From positions 1 to 16,010 of the forward strand of contig JBKQSL010000441.1 in the NCBI GenBank assembly GCA_052143655.1: a stretch of 16,010 nucleotides of DNA, in the 5' to 3' direction. This document shows, one piece after another, positions 1 to 6,897 of this stretch. Source of the DNA: CAVSUR01 sp052143655. Lineage in GTDB: Bacteria; Actinomycetota; Actinomycetes; Streptosporangiales; Streptosporangiaceae. The first letter of the stretch is position 1; every line of letters begins with the position of its first letter. A program made the translations under genes and the position numbers. The notes beneath the pieces were generated by a model. The model was not told where the DNA came from. It made no database searches and saw only the letters and a program-made list of their open reading frames with translations.

Positions 1-199
1 CTTCTGCAGGGTGCGGCGGGTGGCCGTCCGGCAAGCTCGCAGCGGCGTGTCCGAGCGCAAGGTTGCCGGACGTCTGGTAGTTGCGCCAGACGGAACGACA
101 TAGGAGCCGCCATTCGGTCCGGAGTCGTGAATGGTCGGGCGCTCAGTGGCATGTAGTGCGTTGATGGCGTGCAAGACGTTCCGAAGTCGGCGTGGTGGT
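1..199. other. Left edge, no supported gene
   Basis: No start-to-stop reading frame here has convincing coding character. On the minus strand one frame runs open to the window edge (containing the peptide WRNYQTSGNLALGHAAA), so the tail or body of a minus-strand gene could be cut by the edge. No family is recognised and no start codon with a ribosome binding site is evident. The stretch lies just beyond the 3' end of the sulfotransferase gene. Confidence 0.3.
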
Positions 200-1189
200 T
201 CAGAAGGAGCGTGGCCGCCCGTTGCGGGCCTGCCGCTGCCCGCTCGGTCTGGCCCCGACGAGGCCGCCGGAATCCCCGCGGGGTCCCAGCCAGTCGCTGA
301 AGTCCTCGCCGGTCACCAATTCCAGCAGCTTAATGTCGGTCTCGAAGCTGGGAATCAGCGCCTGCCGCTCCGCCCAGGCCAGCGGCTTTCTCGGCGCGGC
401 GTCCTGCTGCAGGATCCGCTCGAGACGGCTGATGACACCCGATCCGGCGCGACCGGGCAGCGCTGCGGTGACCGCGCTGCCGGCCCGCAGGGCCCTGGCG
501 ACCGCGCGGTGCCGGAGGGTCGGGTCCGGGTGCGCGGTCACGTTCTCCCGCGGTATCTGCGTGAGCACCCCCTGCGGCACCCGAAGAAAGGCGCAGACCC
601 GGTCCAGCGCCTTGGCCGGGTTGTCGATCAGCGCGCGGTAGCGGAATGCCAGGACCTGCTCGCGCGGGAAGAGCCCGAACAGGTGCTCTAGCTGCTCCCC
701 GTACCGCCCCAGCGAGATGTACTGCCAGAACTCAGCCCAGCCCGCCGCGATCCGCCGGTCCTGCTCCGCGCACGCCTGGACCACGTCGCCGATCGGGTCC
801 AGGCCCGCCGACCACAGGTGAGTCCAGTTCGAGTGCGCGCGTTCGACCGGGTCGCGCAGGACCACGATCAGCTTGGCGGCCGGGATTCTAGCCCTGATGC
901 GTCGTTGCGCGTTCCGGCTGTGCAGGTAGAAGGGTGTCGACTCCCCGCGCAGCACGCCCGCTGGCGCGGAGTCGAACAACGCTTCGTAGTCGGCCTGCCG
1001 CCAGATGTGCTCGCGGTAGGTCTTGGCGTCACCGGGGCCGCCCTGGGCCGGGGGCGGGCCGTCGGTCAGGAAGAACTTAGGTTCCTTAACCGCTGACATG
1101 TACAGCGCCGGATGCTGGGCGAGGGCCACGTGCAAGGCTGTTGTTCCGGCCTTGGGCACGCCCGCAATGAAGAAGTCTGGCATGGCCAT
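200..1189 (-). CDS. Sulfotransferase family protein
   Basis: Predicted PAPS-dependent sulfotransferase of 329 residues, a usual size for bacterial cytosolic members, moving a sulfuryl group from PAPS to an acceptor that the sequence does not reveal. The N-terminus carries the 5'-phosphosulfate loop (PKAGTT, residues 12-17, after a hydrophobic strand FFIAGV). The 3'-phosphate-binding strand and helix follow at about 107-121 (KLIVVLRDPVERAHSNW, with R112 and S120). The intermediate KEPKFF (35-40) and GESTPFYL motifs are also typical. The last ~25 residues are polar and low-complexity. The sequence upstream on the minus strand has a strong AGGAGG, 4 nt before the ATG at 1189 and 10 nt before a second in-frame ATG at 1183, so MPDFF could be the true start. 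An AT-rich stretch at about 1230-1270 could hold its promoter. It appears intact and monocistronic. Confidence 0.88.
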   Translation of the reverse strand: MAMPDFFIAGVPKAGTTALHVALAQHPALYMSAVKEPKFFLTDGPPPAQGGPGDAKTYREHIWRQADYEALFDSAPAGVLRGESTPFYLHSRNAQRRIRARIPAAKLIVVLRDPVERAHSNWTHLWSAGLDPIGDVVQACAEQDRRIAAGWAEFWQYISLGRYGEQLEHLFGLFPREQVLAFRYRALIDNPAKALDRVCAFLRVPQGVLTQIPRENVTAHPDPTLRHRAVARALRAGSAVTAALPGRAGSGVISRLERILQQDAAPRKPLAWAERQALIPSFETDIKLLELVTGEDFSDWLGPRGDSGGLVGARPSGQRQARNGRPRSF

Positions 1190-1689
1190 GGCGCCTCCTC
1201 CCTAAAAATTGGCGGGAGGCTCTCAGGAGCTTAGAATGCATTCCCGATCTTATTAATAGGACATCTCTTATGCCTCACCCTACCCCCAAACGCTGCTTCA
1301 GCGTCCACGCTGCCCGGCAGCGCCGGCCATTCGCCTCGCCGCTCCAGCACATAAGCACAAGTTCTCGCCATATCGTGCAGCTGCAGCTTGAACGCGTTCC
1401 TGCAGATGAGATGAGGCGCGCCGCCGGGCACGTCCGGGGACGGTGACAACCCGGCGCGGATGTGGGCCAGCAGATTCGGAAGGCGTGTTCAAAACAACGC
1501 CTGCCTGCGTGTTCTGGGTCTTGCCGATGGCAAGTGGCAGCCGGAACGTTCCGCATCACGTCTGGTCCCGGCCTGCGAATACCTCCGCTTCCCGCGCTCC
1601 TGGCTCAGGCACTCGTCTGCGGGGCGCGGGCGCCGCGCGGCACGCGGGCAAACTCCGACGCCCGGGTCGCCCGAGTAAGCGCTGTCGCC
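1190..1689. other. Mostly non-coding interval between sulfotransferase and permease relic
   Basis: About 500 bases without a recognised gene. The part next to the sulfotransferase (about 1225-1275) is clearly more AT-rich than its surroundings (TTATTAATA at 1249-1257) and is the likely promoter region. A minus-strand 72-codon frame at 1231-1449 (peptide HLICRNAFKLQLHDMARTCA) is open but matches no family I know and has no convincing ribosome binding site. It may be a degraded gene end or chance. Confidence 0.35.
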
Positions 1690-2090
1690 CGTTGTCGGCA
1701 CCGCGGCGCCGGCCGCGGCCCTGCGGGTGCGGCGCCACTGGTCGGCGAGGTAGACCGGAATACCTATGAAGATCATGATGACACCGTCAAAGACCGTGTC
1801 CTTGCCGGTCTCGCCGATCATCCAGATGCTGAAGGCGAGGCCAGCGCGGCACCGAGGGTCTGGGCAAGCAGCGGCCGCCCGGCGAAGGTGCTCTCGCCGC
1901 GGACGAGCCTGAGCAGGTACGCGGACGAGCCTGAGCAGGTACGCCGCGACCGACAGGACATAGGTGAAGACGTAGGCGAACGTGCTGAGCAACGCCAGAG
2001 TCGTGAATAGCCCGGCGACATCTCCGGCAGAGTCGCTGACGAGCAGGAGCGTGGCGAGGGTGGCGTCCCAAAGCCGGTGTAAATGACGAC
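1690..2090 (-). pseudogene. APC-type amino-acid permease, C-terminal relic with frameshifts
   Basis: Joining minus-strand reading frames gives the end of an amino acid-polyamine-cation superfamily permease. The pieces are a segment reading TLATLLLVSDSAGDVAGLF, then the membrane helix STFAYVFTYVLSVAAYLLRLV, then RGESTFAGRPLLAQTLGAALA, and finally a last hydrophobic pair containing FSIWMIGETGKDTVFDGV and IMIFIGIPVYLADQWRR. At least two frameshifts break it. One is the 22-bp duplication at 1899-1942. The other looks like a 5-nt insertion near 1835 (ALA to FSIWM). The N-terminal membrane helices are missing: the coding similarity stops near 2090, so most of the gene has been lost. Family membership is inferred from helix pattern and the conserved end, so the substrate cannot be named. 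Confidence 0.65.
1899..1942. repeat. 22-bp perfect tandem duplication
   Basis: The 22-mer beginning GCGGACGAGCCT and ending GAGCAGGTAC occurs twice head to tail (1899-1920 and 1921-1942). Because 22 is not a multiple of three, the duplication shifts the reading frame of the permease relic. Removing one copy rejoins AYLLRLVR to GESTFAG in a single frame. Confidence 0.95.
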
Positions 2091-2189
2091 GGCTCGGTTC
2101 CTTCTTTGATGGATGTTAGGCGACGGCTCCGACATTTCCGGCGACCCGCTGGTCGCAGGGGTCCCACATCTGTGCTGGCTATGATGGGA

Positions 2190-2216
2190 GTCTGGTTGTA
2201 ACTGTAACAACCAGAC
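2190..2216. promoter_or_regulatory. 10-bp perfect palindrome upstream of DUF6788 fragment
   Basis: GTCTGGTTGT (2190-2199) is followed by a 7-nt centre and its exact reverse complement at 2207-2216. It ends 11 nt before the start codon at 2228 and next to the ribosome binding site (GAGAGGTG). It could be an operator, an RNA hairpin near the start codon, or a recombinase-binding element. There is no T-run, so it is not a simple terminator. Confidence 0.6.
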
Positions 2217-2227
2217 GAGAGGTGCCT

Positions 2228-2386
2228 ATGTCCGAGCCGTCGCTCCCGGAGCTGGAGGCCAGGCGGGACTGGCTGTACGCGCAGCTCAGCACTGTCGGGG
2301 ACTTCCGGCGGGGGTCGATGCGCGCTCCGGAGGTCGGACATCGACATGGAGGCGCGAACAGTCCGCGTCGAACGCTCCCTGACTGA
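2228..2386 (+). pseudogene. DUF6788-family N-terminal fragment fused to integrase DNA
   Basis: A 52-codon frame starting MSEPSLPELEARRDWLYAQ and continuing LSTVGDFRRGS. This is the usual beginning of DUF6788 family proteins of actinomycetes (helix, then GDFRRGS), which normally continue with a cysteine-containing region not present here. Similarity ends at about codon 30 (near 2320), where the DNA becomes tyrosine-integrase sequence in another frame. The remaining codons are out-of-frame integrase DNA up to a TGA at 2384-2386. A good ribosome binding site (GAGAGG) precedes the ATG. Function of the family is not known to me. Confidence 0.6.
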
Positions 2387-3014
2387 ACTCCAGAACGGAG
2401 CGCTGGCATTCGGGCCGCCTAAGTCCGACGCTGGGCGACGCGCCGTCGGTTTCCCTAAGCTGATCGCTCCGGTCGTCCGCGAGCACCTGTCATCTTTCGC
2501 CCAGCCGGAAGATGACAGTCTCGTCTTCACCGGCCCGACCGGCGCGCTATTGCGGCGGGGAAACTTCCGGCGTCGGACCTGGCTCCCCGCGCTCAGGAAA
2601 GCAGGGTTGCCCGTCGTGCATTTCCACGATTTGCGCCACACCGGAAACAATCTCACCGCGACCGCCGGGGCGAACCTGCGTGAGCTGATGGCGCGGATGG
2701 GCCACAGCAGCACGCGCGCCGCCCTGATCTACCTGCACTCCACCGACGAGCGGCAACGGGAGATCGCCGACGCGCTCGGCGACCTGGCGGCCGTGCGGCT
2801 GAAACGGAAGGCAAGCCGAGCACGCAAGGGCACCGCTGGCGGCCGATCGGGCACGCAACGGGCACAGCTCCTTACCGCATTCCGCAAGACCAGGCAGCAT
2901 GAGCAAAGGCAGATCGACCGGGCGGTCCGGGTCGACCGGGCGGTCCGGGCACAGAAACTGTGCGAGAGCGACCACCATGGACCGGCCGCCGGAACCTACG
3001 AGAGGCTGGTGTGA
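2322..3014 (+). pseudogene. Phage-type tyrosine integrase, C-terminal catalytic half
   Basis: The in-frame peptide begins ALRRSDID just before an internal ATG at 2346 and continues to a stop at 3012-3014. It carries the second half of the tyrosine recombinase catalytic domain: HDLRHTG (His and Arg II) and MGHSSTRAALIYLHS (His III and the nucleophilic Tyr). The arm-binding and core-binding domains are absent. So is the first catalytic Arg, which in this family sits in an LRWGEL-type motif directly before ALRRSDID. The break is therefore at about 2320, immediately after that motif. Such a piece cannot recombine alone. The C-terminal tail after about codon 150 is Arg/Lys-rich and contains an in-frame 18-bp duplication. 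Its stop overlaps the next gene's start (TGATG at 3012-3016). It is the relic of an integrative element. Confidence 0.8.
2914..2949. repeat. 18-bp perfect tandem duplication in integrase tail
   Basis: The 18-mer TCGACCGGGCGGTCCGGG is present at 2914-2931 and again at 2932-2949. It is in frame and duplicates six residues (DRAVRV/DRAVRA) in the polar tail of the integrase fragment. Confidence 0.95.
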
Positions 3015-3321
3015 TGACTGGCTACCACACCCGCTGGGAGCGCCCCGAGACCGAGGCTGACGATCCTGAGCGGCTCGCCATCCGGGAGGCTCTGGCCTTC
3101 GGCAAAGCACTCTATGACCGGCGCACTGCCCTCAGCCTGACGTCACCGACCTGGCCGGGCGGGCAGGAATGACCGCCGACGAGATCGAGTGCATCGAAGA
3201 AGGCGGCACCGAACCCACCGTCGCCTTGCTACGGCGCCTGGCCGCCGCCCTGGACGCCGATGTGCGCCTCACCGCAGGCCACGACCTCGGCTCCGTCTGG
3301 TTCGAAACCCACGCCGCCTGA
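3014..3321 (+). pseudogene. XRE-type helix-turn-helix (antitoxin-like) gene split by a frameshift
   Basis: Two abutting frames make one helix-turn-helix protein of about 100 residues. The first (3014-3172) begins MTGYHTRWERPE and includes AIREALAFGKALYDRRTALSLT. The second (3169-3321) reads MTADEIECIEEGGTEPTVAL, then LRRLAAALDADVRL, and ends GSVWFETHAA. In the second frame the bases between LSLT and MTADE read TDLAGRAG, which supplies the missing helix of the HTH. A 1-base loss (or 2-base gain) near 3137-3145 therefore splits the gene. The pattern resembles antitoxins of HigBA-type systems, whose toxin normally sits just upstream. Here that place is taken by the integrase fragment, so no partner toxin is visible. 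The second frame has its own ATG in the ATGA overlap at 3169, so reinitiation of a short C-terminal piece is conceivable but would lack a full DNA-binding domain. Confidence 0.65.
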
Positions 3322-3569
3322 CCCACCCGGCCGCGACTTTCGCTGAGCTAGCCGGGAAACTGGCTAACGCCAGCACCCCACACTTTCCCAAACTCTGCAG
3401 CAGAGCTCCAACACACTCCGTTACGCCAAGCCACCAGAATCACGCGCAAGTATCCGCCGTTAGTCGTGACTACCGGGGGGCCTGACCGCATCATGCTCAA
3501 TCGGCGCAGAGCTGGGTGATCAGCCCGTCCCAGGAGAAGACGTCGGCTTTCGCAGCTAGACGATGGGCA
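3322..3569. other. Intergenic stretch with a possible minus-strand gene tail
   Basis: No complete gene. On the minus strand at about 3497-3560 the peptide AKADVFSWDGLITQLCAD and a stop resemble the end of a family-1 glycosyltransferase (such ends often read FSWDxLxxQL). The similarity is short and the upstream frame is lost, so this is only a possible relic. Nothing else is recognised. Confidence 0.25.
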
Positions 3570-3971
3570 CTAACGCCGGATGACCGTGGTATGCAGGATT
3601 GGCAGCTGGACGCACTCGGTCGTATGGACCACGTGCCTGAGCGCGAAACGGAAAGGCAAGGGCATGCCCTTGACGCCCTGCTCGATGGGCACCAGCACCG
3701 GCGCGCCGAGGGTGAGCCGCTCACCGCCCAGGCGGAGGCGGCAGGTGCCAGCCGCCTTGATGTTGCGGTACCAGTCCGATTGACGCCCGAAGTTCAAGCC
3801 GATGACCACTGTGTCCCCGGTACGGAAGGCACGCACCGGGGTGTGCCGCAGGATGCCGGACTTGCGCCCTGCGTGTTCCAGGTCGGCAAACGCGGCATGC
3901 CCGGCGAGGTGCAGGGTCATCTTGTTGACCGCACCGCGCGTGTATCTTGCCACGGCTCGCGGGAAAGTCAT
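3570..3971 (-). CDS. Nitroreductase-family deazaflavin-dependent oxidoreductase (DUF385)
   Basis: A 133-residue protein of the DUF385 split-barrel family that includes Mycobacterium Ddn. Members bind F420 (or related flavin) and reduce diverse substrates. The sequence shows the usual order: an N-terminal helix (VARYTRGAVNKMTLHLAGHA), a strand-turn with GRKSGILRHTPV (residues 35-46), VVIGLNFGRQSDWYRNIKAA (55-74, with the W-x-x-N-x-x-A signature), then a polar barrel strand and a short C-terminal helix. The minus-strand ATG at 3971 is preceded by AGGAAGG at 7 nt spacing, which supports this start over longer upstream options. The C-terminus (HVVHTTECVQLPILHTTVIRR) is somewhat shorter and less canonical than usual. 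Neighbours are unrelated, so substrate is unknown. Confidence 0.8.
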   Translation of the reverse strand: MTFPRAVARYTRGAVNKMTLHLAGHAAFADLEHAGRKSGILRHTPVRAFRTGDTVVIGLNFGRQSDWYRNIKAAGTCRLRLGGERLTLGAPVLVPIEQGVKGMPLPFRFALRHVVHTTECVQLPILHTTVIRR

Positions 3972-4317
3972 CGGCCGGCCTTCCTGGGCCTGGGCCCCCC
4001 GCGGGGGCAGGATCAAGCCCAGCTTCACAGGCGGGTGCCCCGGGCGGCAGGGGCGGTGGGCCTGTACTGACCCGGACATAAGACCCGGGCTCATCAGTCC
4101 GGCGCTCGCAGTCGCCATTATCTCAAGCGCGGGTCGCAGATGTGGGCTTCGGGTGCTCTGGCCGCACATAATGGGTTTATCTGTATGTCGAGTTTTCCAC
4201 GGCCCAGCACCAGCAGAGGCCAGCCGGTGCTCTGATGGTCGGCAGCCGCGCCGCTAACCGTGAGCATCGGGAGCCGGTGCAGTCGCTCCCGCTGGGGCGG
4301 CCTCCCAGCACGGGTGA
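3972..4317. other. Intergenic stretch, no gene seen
   Basis: About 345 bases of upstream region for the oxidoreductase on the minus strand. It contains GC-rich self-complementary runs (for example CCCCCCGCGGGGG near 4000). At 4160-4173 an isolated GGCCGCACATAATG resembles the inner ends of the recombinase-trio inverted repeats (CACATAATG at 10123-10131). No convincing coding frame is present. Confidence 0.35.
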
Positions 4318-4545
4318 TTACTCGAATTCGTTATCCACGAAGATGGTGGTGGTCTGCAGGTCCGCCGCGACCTCGGTCGCCGTGTTGCCCACGGGGATGG
4401 TGACGGTGATCTTGGGAGCCGCAGCCGGCGCATAGGCTGTGTCTCCTGCAGCCGAGGCAGATGCGGCCGGGGCGGCGGCGCCGGCTGCGGGCATCAGCAC
4501 AGCGATCGAGGCGGCCAGAACTGCGGCAAGCTGGGTGGGTCTCAT
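4318..4545 (-). CDS. Small secreted Ala-rich protein
   Basis: A 75-residue protein with a clear Sec-type signal peptide: MRPT, hydrophobic core QLAAVLAASIAVLMPAAG, and small residues around AGAAAPAAS for cleavage at about residue 22-30. The predicted mature part is about 45 residues. It has a low-complexity Ala/Ser linker followed by KITVTIPVGNTATEVAADLQ and TTTIFVDNEFE, which suggests one or two beta strands. The minus-strand ATG is preceded by a purine-rich GGGGAAAGCGGGA. No family is recognised. It stands alone, with the oxidoreductase downstream on the same strand about 350 bases away. Confidence 0.55.
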   Translation of the reverse strand: MRPTQLAAVLAASIAVLMPAAGAAAPAASASAAGDTAYAPAAAPKITVTIPVGNTATEVAADLQTTTIFVDNEFE

Positions 4546-4661
4546 GTCGTCCCGCTTTCCCCGCCAGCACTTCCGGCGGATACCCGGTCACCGGGCCTGG
4601 CGGTCACTCGTTATCCACAGAACTCCTGGGAGGCCGGGATGGTTCACAATGCCATTCGTGA

Positions 4662-5492
4662 GGGGCGCCCGGAGGGGAGCCGCTCATCTGGCCGCCGATC
4701 TTCGCCGTAGCCGAAATGATCAAGGCAGCCGGGGCAGAAGTCGTGCTGTGCACGAACGGCGTCCCGCTGGGCCGACCGGAGATCACCGGGCAGATCCTGG
4801 CGCTGGGCGTAGACGGGGTGTCCGTGTCGCTGGACTCGCCCGATCCTGCCTACAACGATCACTACCGGCCGTCGCGCAACGGCCGCCACGGCTGGGCCGA
4901 CGTCATCGCCGGAATCCGCGCGCTGCTGGCCGCCCGCACCCAACACCAGGCCCCGAAGGTCGGCCTGTACACGGTGATCTCCCACCGCAACATCACGGCT
5001 CTTGGCGAGGTGGCTTACCTGGCCGCCGATCTCGGTGCCGACTACTACGTACCCCAGCCGATCTCATTGGCCCCTGGTCACAGCCTTCACGCCGAACTGG
5101 CTCTCCGAGGCGCCGACGTACCCGCCCTCGGCGCCGCGCTGGATGGCTTGTATGAGGCCAGGCTGGCCATCGGCCTGCCGGAGGCGTCCTACGCTCACCG
5201 GCTCCTTTCCACGCTCACTTCCAGCACGCAACTGGCGCCAGGCTGTTTCGGCGGGCACCACCTGGCCTTTATCGAGCCTGACGGCAGCGTATGGCCCTGT
5301 CCGTCCCGCTGCAAGATCGCGGCGACCAGGCCCGCGCAGCGCCGCACTATCCGTGGCCACCACGCGGCCGGGCTGTTCAGCCTGCAGCGCCGCACCTGCC
5401 TCGCCGACTGCGCCTTGATGTCGGCCGACTGCGTGAACATGTGGCCGCTGATGGGCTTCGACCACTTCCTGCACCCGGCGGAGGCACCATGA
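4662..5492 (+). pseudogene. Radical SAM/SPASM-like enzyme lacking its N-terminus
   Basis: The frame is open from just after a TGA at 4659-4661. It begins GAPGGEPLIWPPIFAVAEM, which contains the GGEP motif that binds the SAM amino group, then VVLCTNG and GVSVSLDSP, the expected barrel strands. The C-terminal third is Cys-rich (GCFGG, WPCPSRC, RRTCLADC, MSADC), consistent with an auxiliary Fe-S domain. The CxxxCxxC loop that binds the catalytic [4Fe-4S] cluster should lie 30-40 residues upstream. It is absent, because the DNA there is unrelated and contains a stop, so the enzyme must be inactive. Internal ATGs (4716) could start only a headless protein. The stop overlaps the next start (ATGA at 5489-5492), so the two genes were an operon. 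Family-level call only; the original reaction cannot be told. Confidence 0.75.
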
Positions 5493-5665
5493 CGACCCCT
5501 CGTGCCGCCTCACCTCCGCGCTCGCGGCAATGCCCGATCCGGCTGCCACCTGCCAGGTCAGCCACTACGAGAACGAACTCGCCCGCCACTTCGGTATCGA
5601 CCATGCAGTGGCAGTGGCCAGCGGCACAGCCGCATTGCACTGTGCACTAGCCGCGTGCGGGGTCG
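5489..5665 (+). pseudogene. DegT/DnrJ/EryC1/StrS aminotransferase, N-terminal relic
   Basis: From the overlapping ATGA at 5489, a short first frame (MTTP) is followed in the next frame by LTSALAAMPDPAATCQVSHYE, then NELARHFGIDHAVAVASGTA and ALHCALAACGVG. This is the typical first ~55 residues of PLP-dependent sugar aminotransferases of the StrS family: the helix YEnelArhfG followed by AVAVASGTAALHcAL. An internal ATG at 5530 could also be the start. Similarity ends abruptly at about 5660 and the frame runs into unrelated sequence, so the Lys-containing catalytic core is missing. With the radical SAM relic it points to a former aminosugar or natural-product pathway. Confidence 0.7.
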
Positions 5666-5826
5666 GGCGAAAGCTGAGATGCATGGGCCGCGCGCGGCTG
5701 CCCGGATCTCCGGAATGCCCTCCCTGTGTGAGCGGATGCCGTTTGGCCGACGAGATCCAGGTCGTTTCGGCCGACCCTGGCTCCGGAGACTGCCGATCGC
5801 GATGATCTCAGGGCGCGGCTGCGGCC

Positions 5827-6129
5827 GTGAACGGCCGCGTGGCTGCGGCCTTCTGGGCCGCCGGGGTGGGCGGCCTGCTGCTGGCATTCCTCGCCTACCG
5901 CAGCGCTCTCGGTCCGGCCGGCGTGTATGCCGACCTGGTGCGGTCCTCGTTTGACCTGTACAAGGCCGACCTGCTGACCAAGCTCGGCTTCGCGCTGCCG
6001 GCGAACCTCGCCGACGAGCGACAGCTCTGGACCGACCTCGGCCAGCTGCTTTACCGGCGGTCGGCCTCGCATTCAGGGTTGCTTGATGCGGCTAGGCAAG
6101 CAGCGATAGCCCCGCCCGACGCGCCGTAG
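5827..6129 (+). CDS. Hypothetical membrane-anchored protein, possibly truncated
   Basis: A 100-codon frame from a GTG at 5827. Residues 5-24 form one predicted membrane helix (VAAAFWAAGVGGLLLAFLAY). Then comes a charged, soluble part with LVRSSFDLYKADLLTKLGFA and LADERQLWTDLGQLLYRRSA. The layout is like the C-terminal part of actinobacterial membrane proteins of unknown function in which a short helical segment follows the last membrane helix. After YRRSA the sequence loses this character, so the end may be foreign. No clear ribosome binding site precedes the GTG, and the N-terminal part may be missing. Function unknown. Confidence 0.4.
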   Translation: MNGRVAAAFWAAGVGGLLLAFLAYRSALGPAGVYADLVRSSFDLYKADLLTKLGFALPANLADERQLWTDLGQLLYRRSASHSGLLDAARQAAIAPPDAP

Positions 6130-6897
6130 CATTCGCTGCTTCATGTTCGCTCGCAGCCAGGGCGGCCAAGCGCGTGTGATTGCCTCCACCCACCAGAAGT
6201 CCAGCGCGCCGCCTACGCGCAGATGCCGCAGATCAAAGCAGAGGCGCCCGGACCCGCCGATAGGCGCTGCGCCGCTCCGCCTCAATCGAGAGCCGGGCGG
6301 TGCCAGATTCGGAAGATCTGTATCGTGCCTTCGGGCTACGGCACCCACCGCGCCGCAGTCGTCAGGTAGTTCATGGCCTCGGCTGGCGGTCGGCTGGAGG
6401 AAATCGAGGCCGGGAAGGTCACCCGGAACCCGCTCAGGAGTATTCCAAGCCATACCCCCGGCCCGGCCGCCGCGGGCCGCGGCGGCGTCCTCGGCCGCAT
6501 CCGCCTGAGCTGCTTCCCGCCAGCATCGCCGCGGCCTGGGCGGCCAGCTACCGGCCAGCCAGGGCCCAAACACCCCGGGCGTGGACGGCATTATTGCTTG
6601 CTGGGTCGAGGAAACCGTGGGCGTGCCCGGGTTCCTGGATGGCCCCCGGGCCGGTCTACGCCATCGCCACGTATCCACAGCTGTTGTTAACACAGCGCCA
6701 GCTGCTGGCGCCTCGTCCCGATGTGCTTTCCGAGCGCGGTGTCCGGCCTGTCCATCAAGCGGGCAAGGGGACCAATGGCCGCGAACTGCGGGACGTTCAG
6801 CACGATAACGGGATCCGCTTCCGTAGCACGCTTACGACACGTGCGGAGGGGACCATCCTGATGCCTGCGGCAAGCCCGCACGCTATGGAGGTGCGAG
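6130..6897. other. Long stretch with only degraded coding-like pieces
   Basis: About 770 bases with open frames on both strands but none that looks like a whole gene. On the minus strand at about 6073-6240 a peptide reads FDLRHLRVGGALDFWWVEA and then ITRAWPPWLRANMKQRMLRR. On the same strand at about 6690-6810 another reads VIVLNVPQFAAIGPLARLMD, with codon use consistent with a real gene end. I recognise neither family. They look like broken tails of different genes. A GC-rich hairpin (GCGCCA/TGGCGC) lies at 6695-6711 without a following T-run. The phosphoesterase ribosome binding site is at the right end. Confidence 0.35.

Noticed and set aside
4611..4619. TTATCCACA, a perfect DnaA-box-like 9-mer, with near matches at 4330 and 6671
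   Set aside because: Only isolated copies, no cluster, no AT-rich unwinding region and no replication gene nearby; likely chance.
6695..6711. GC-rich hairpin that could be a terminator
   Set aside because: There is no T-run after it and no clear gene end in the right position on either strand.
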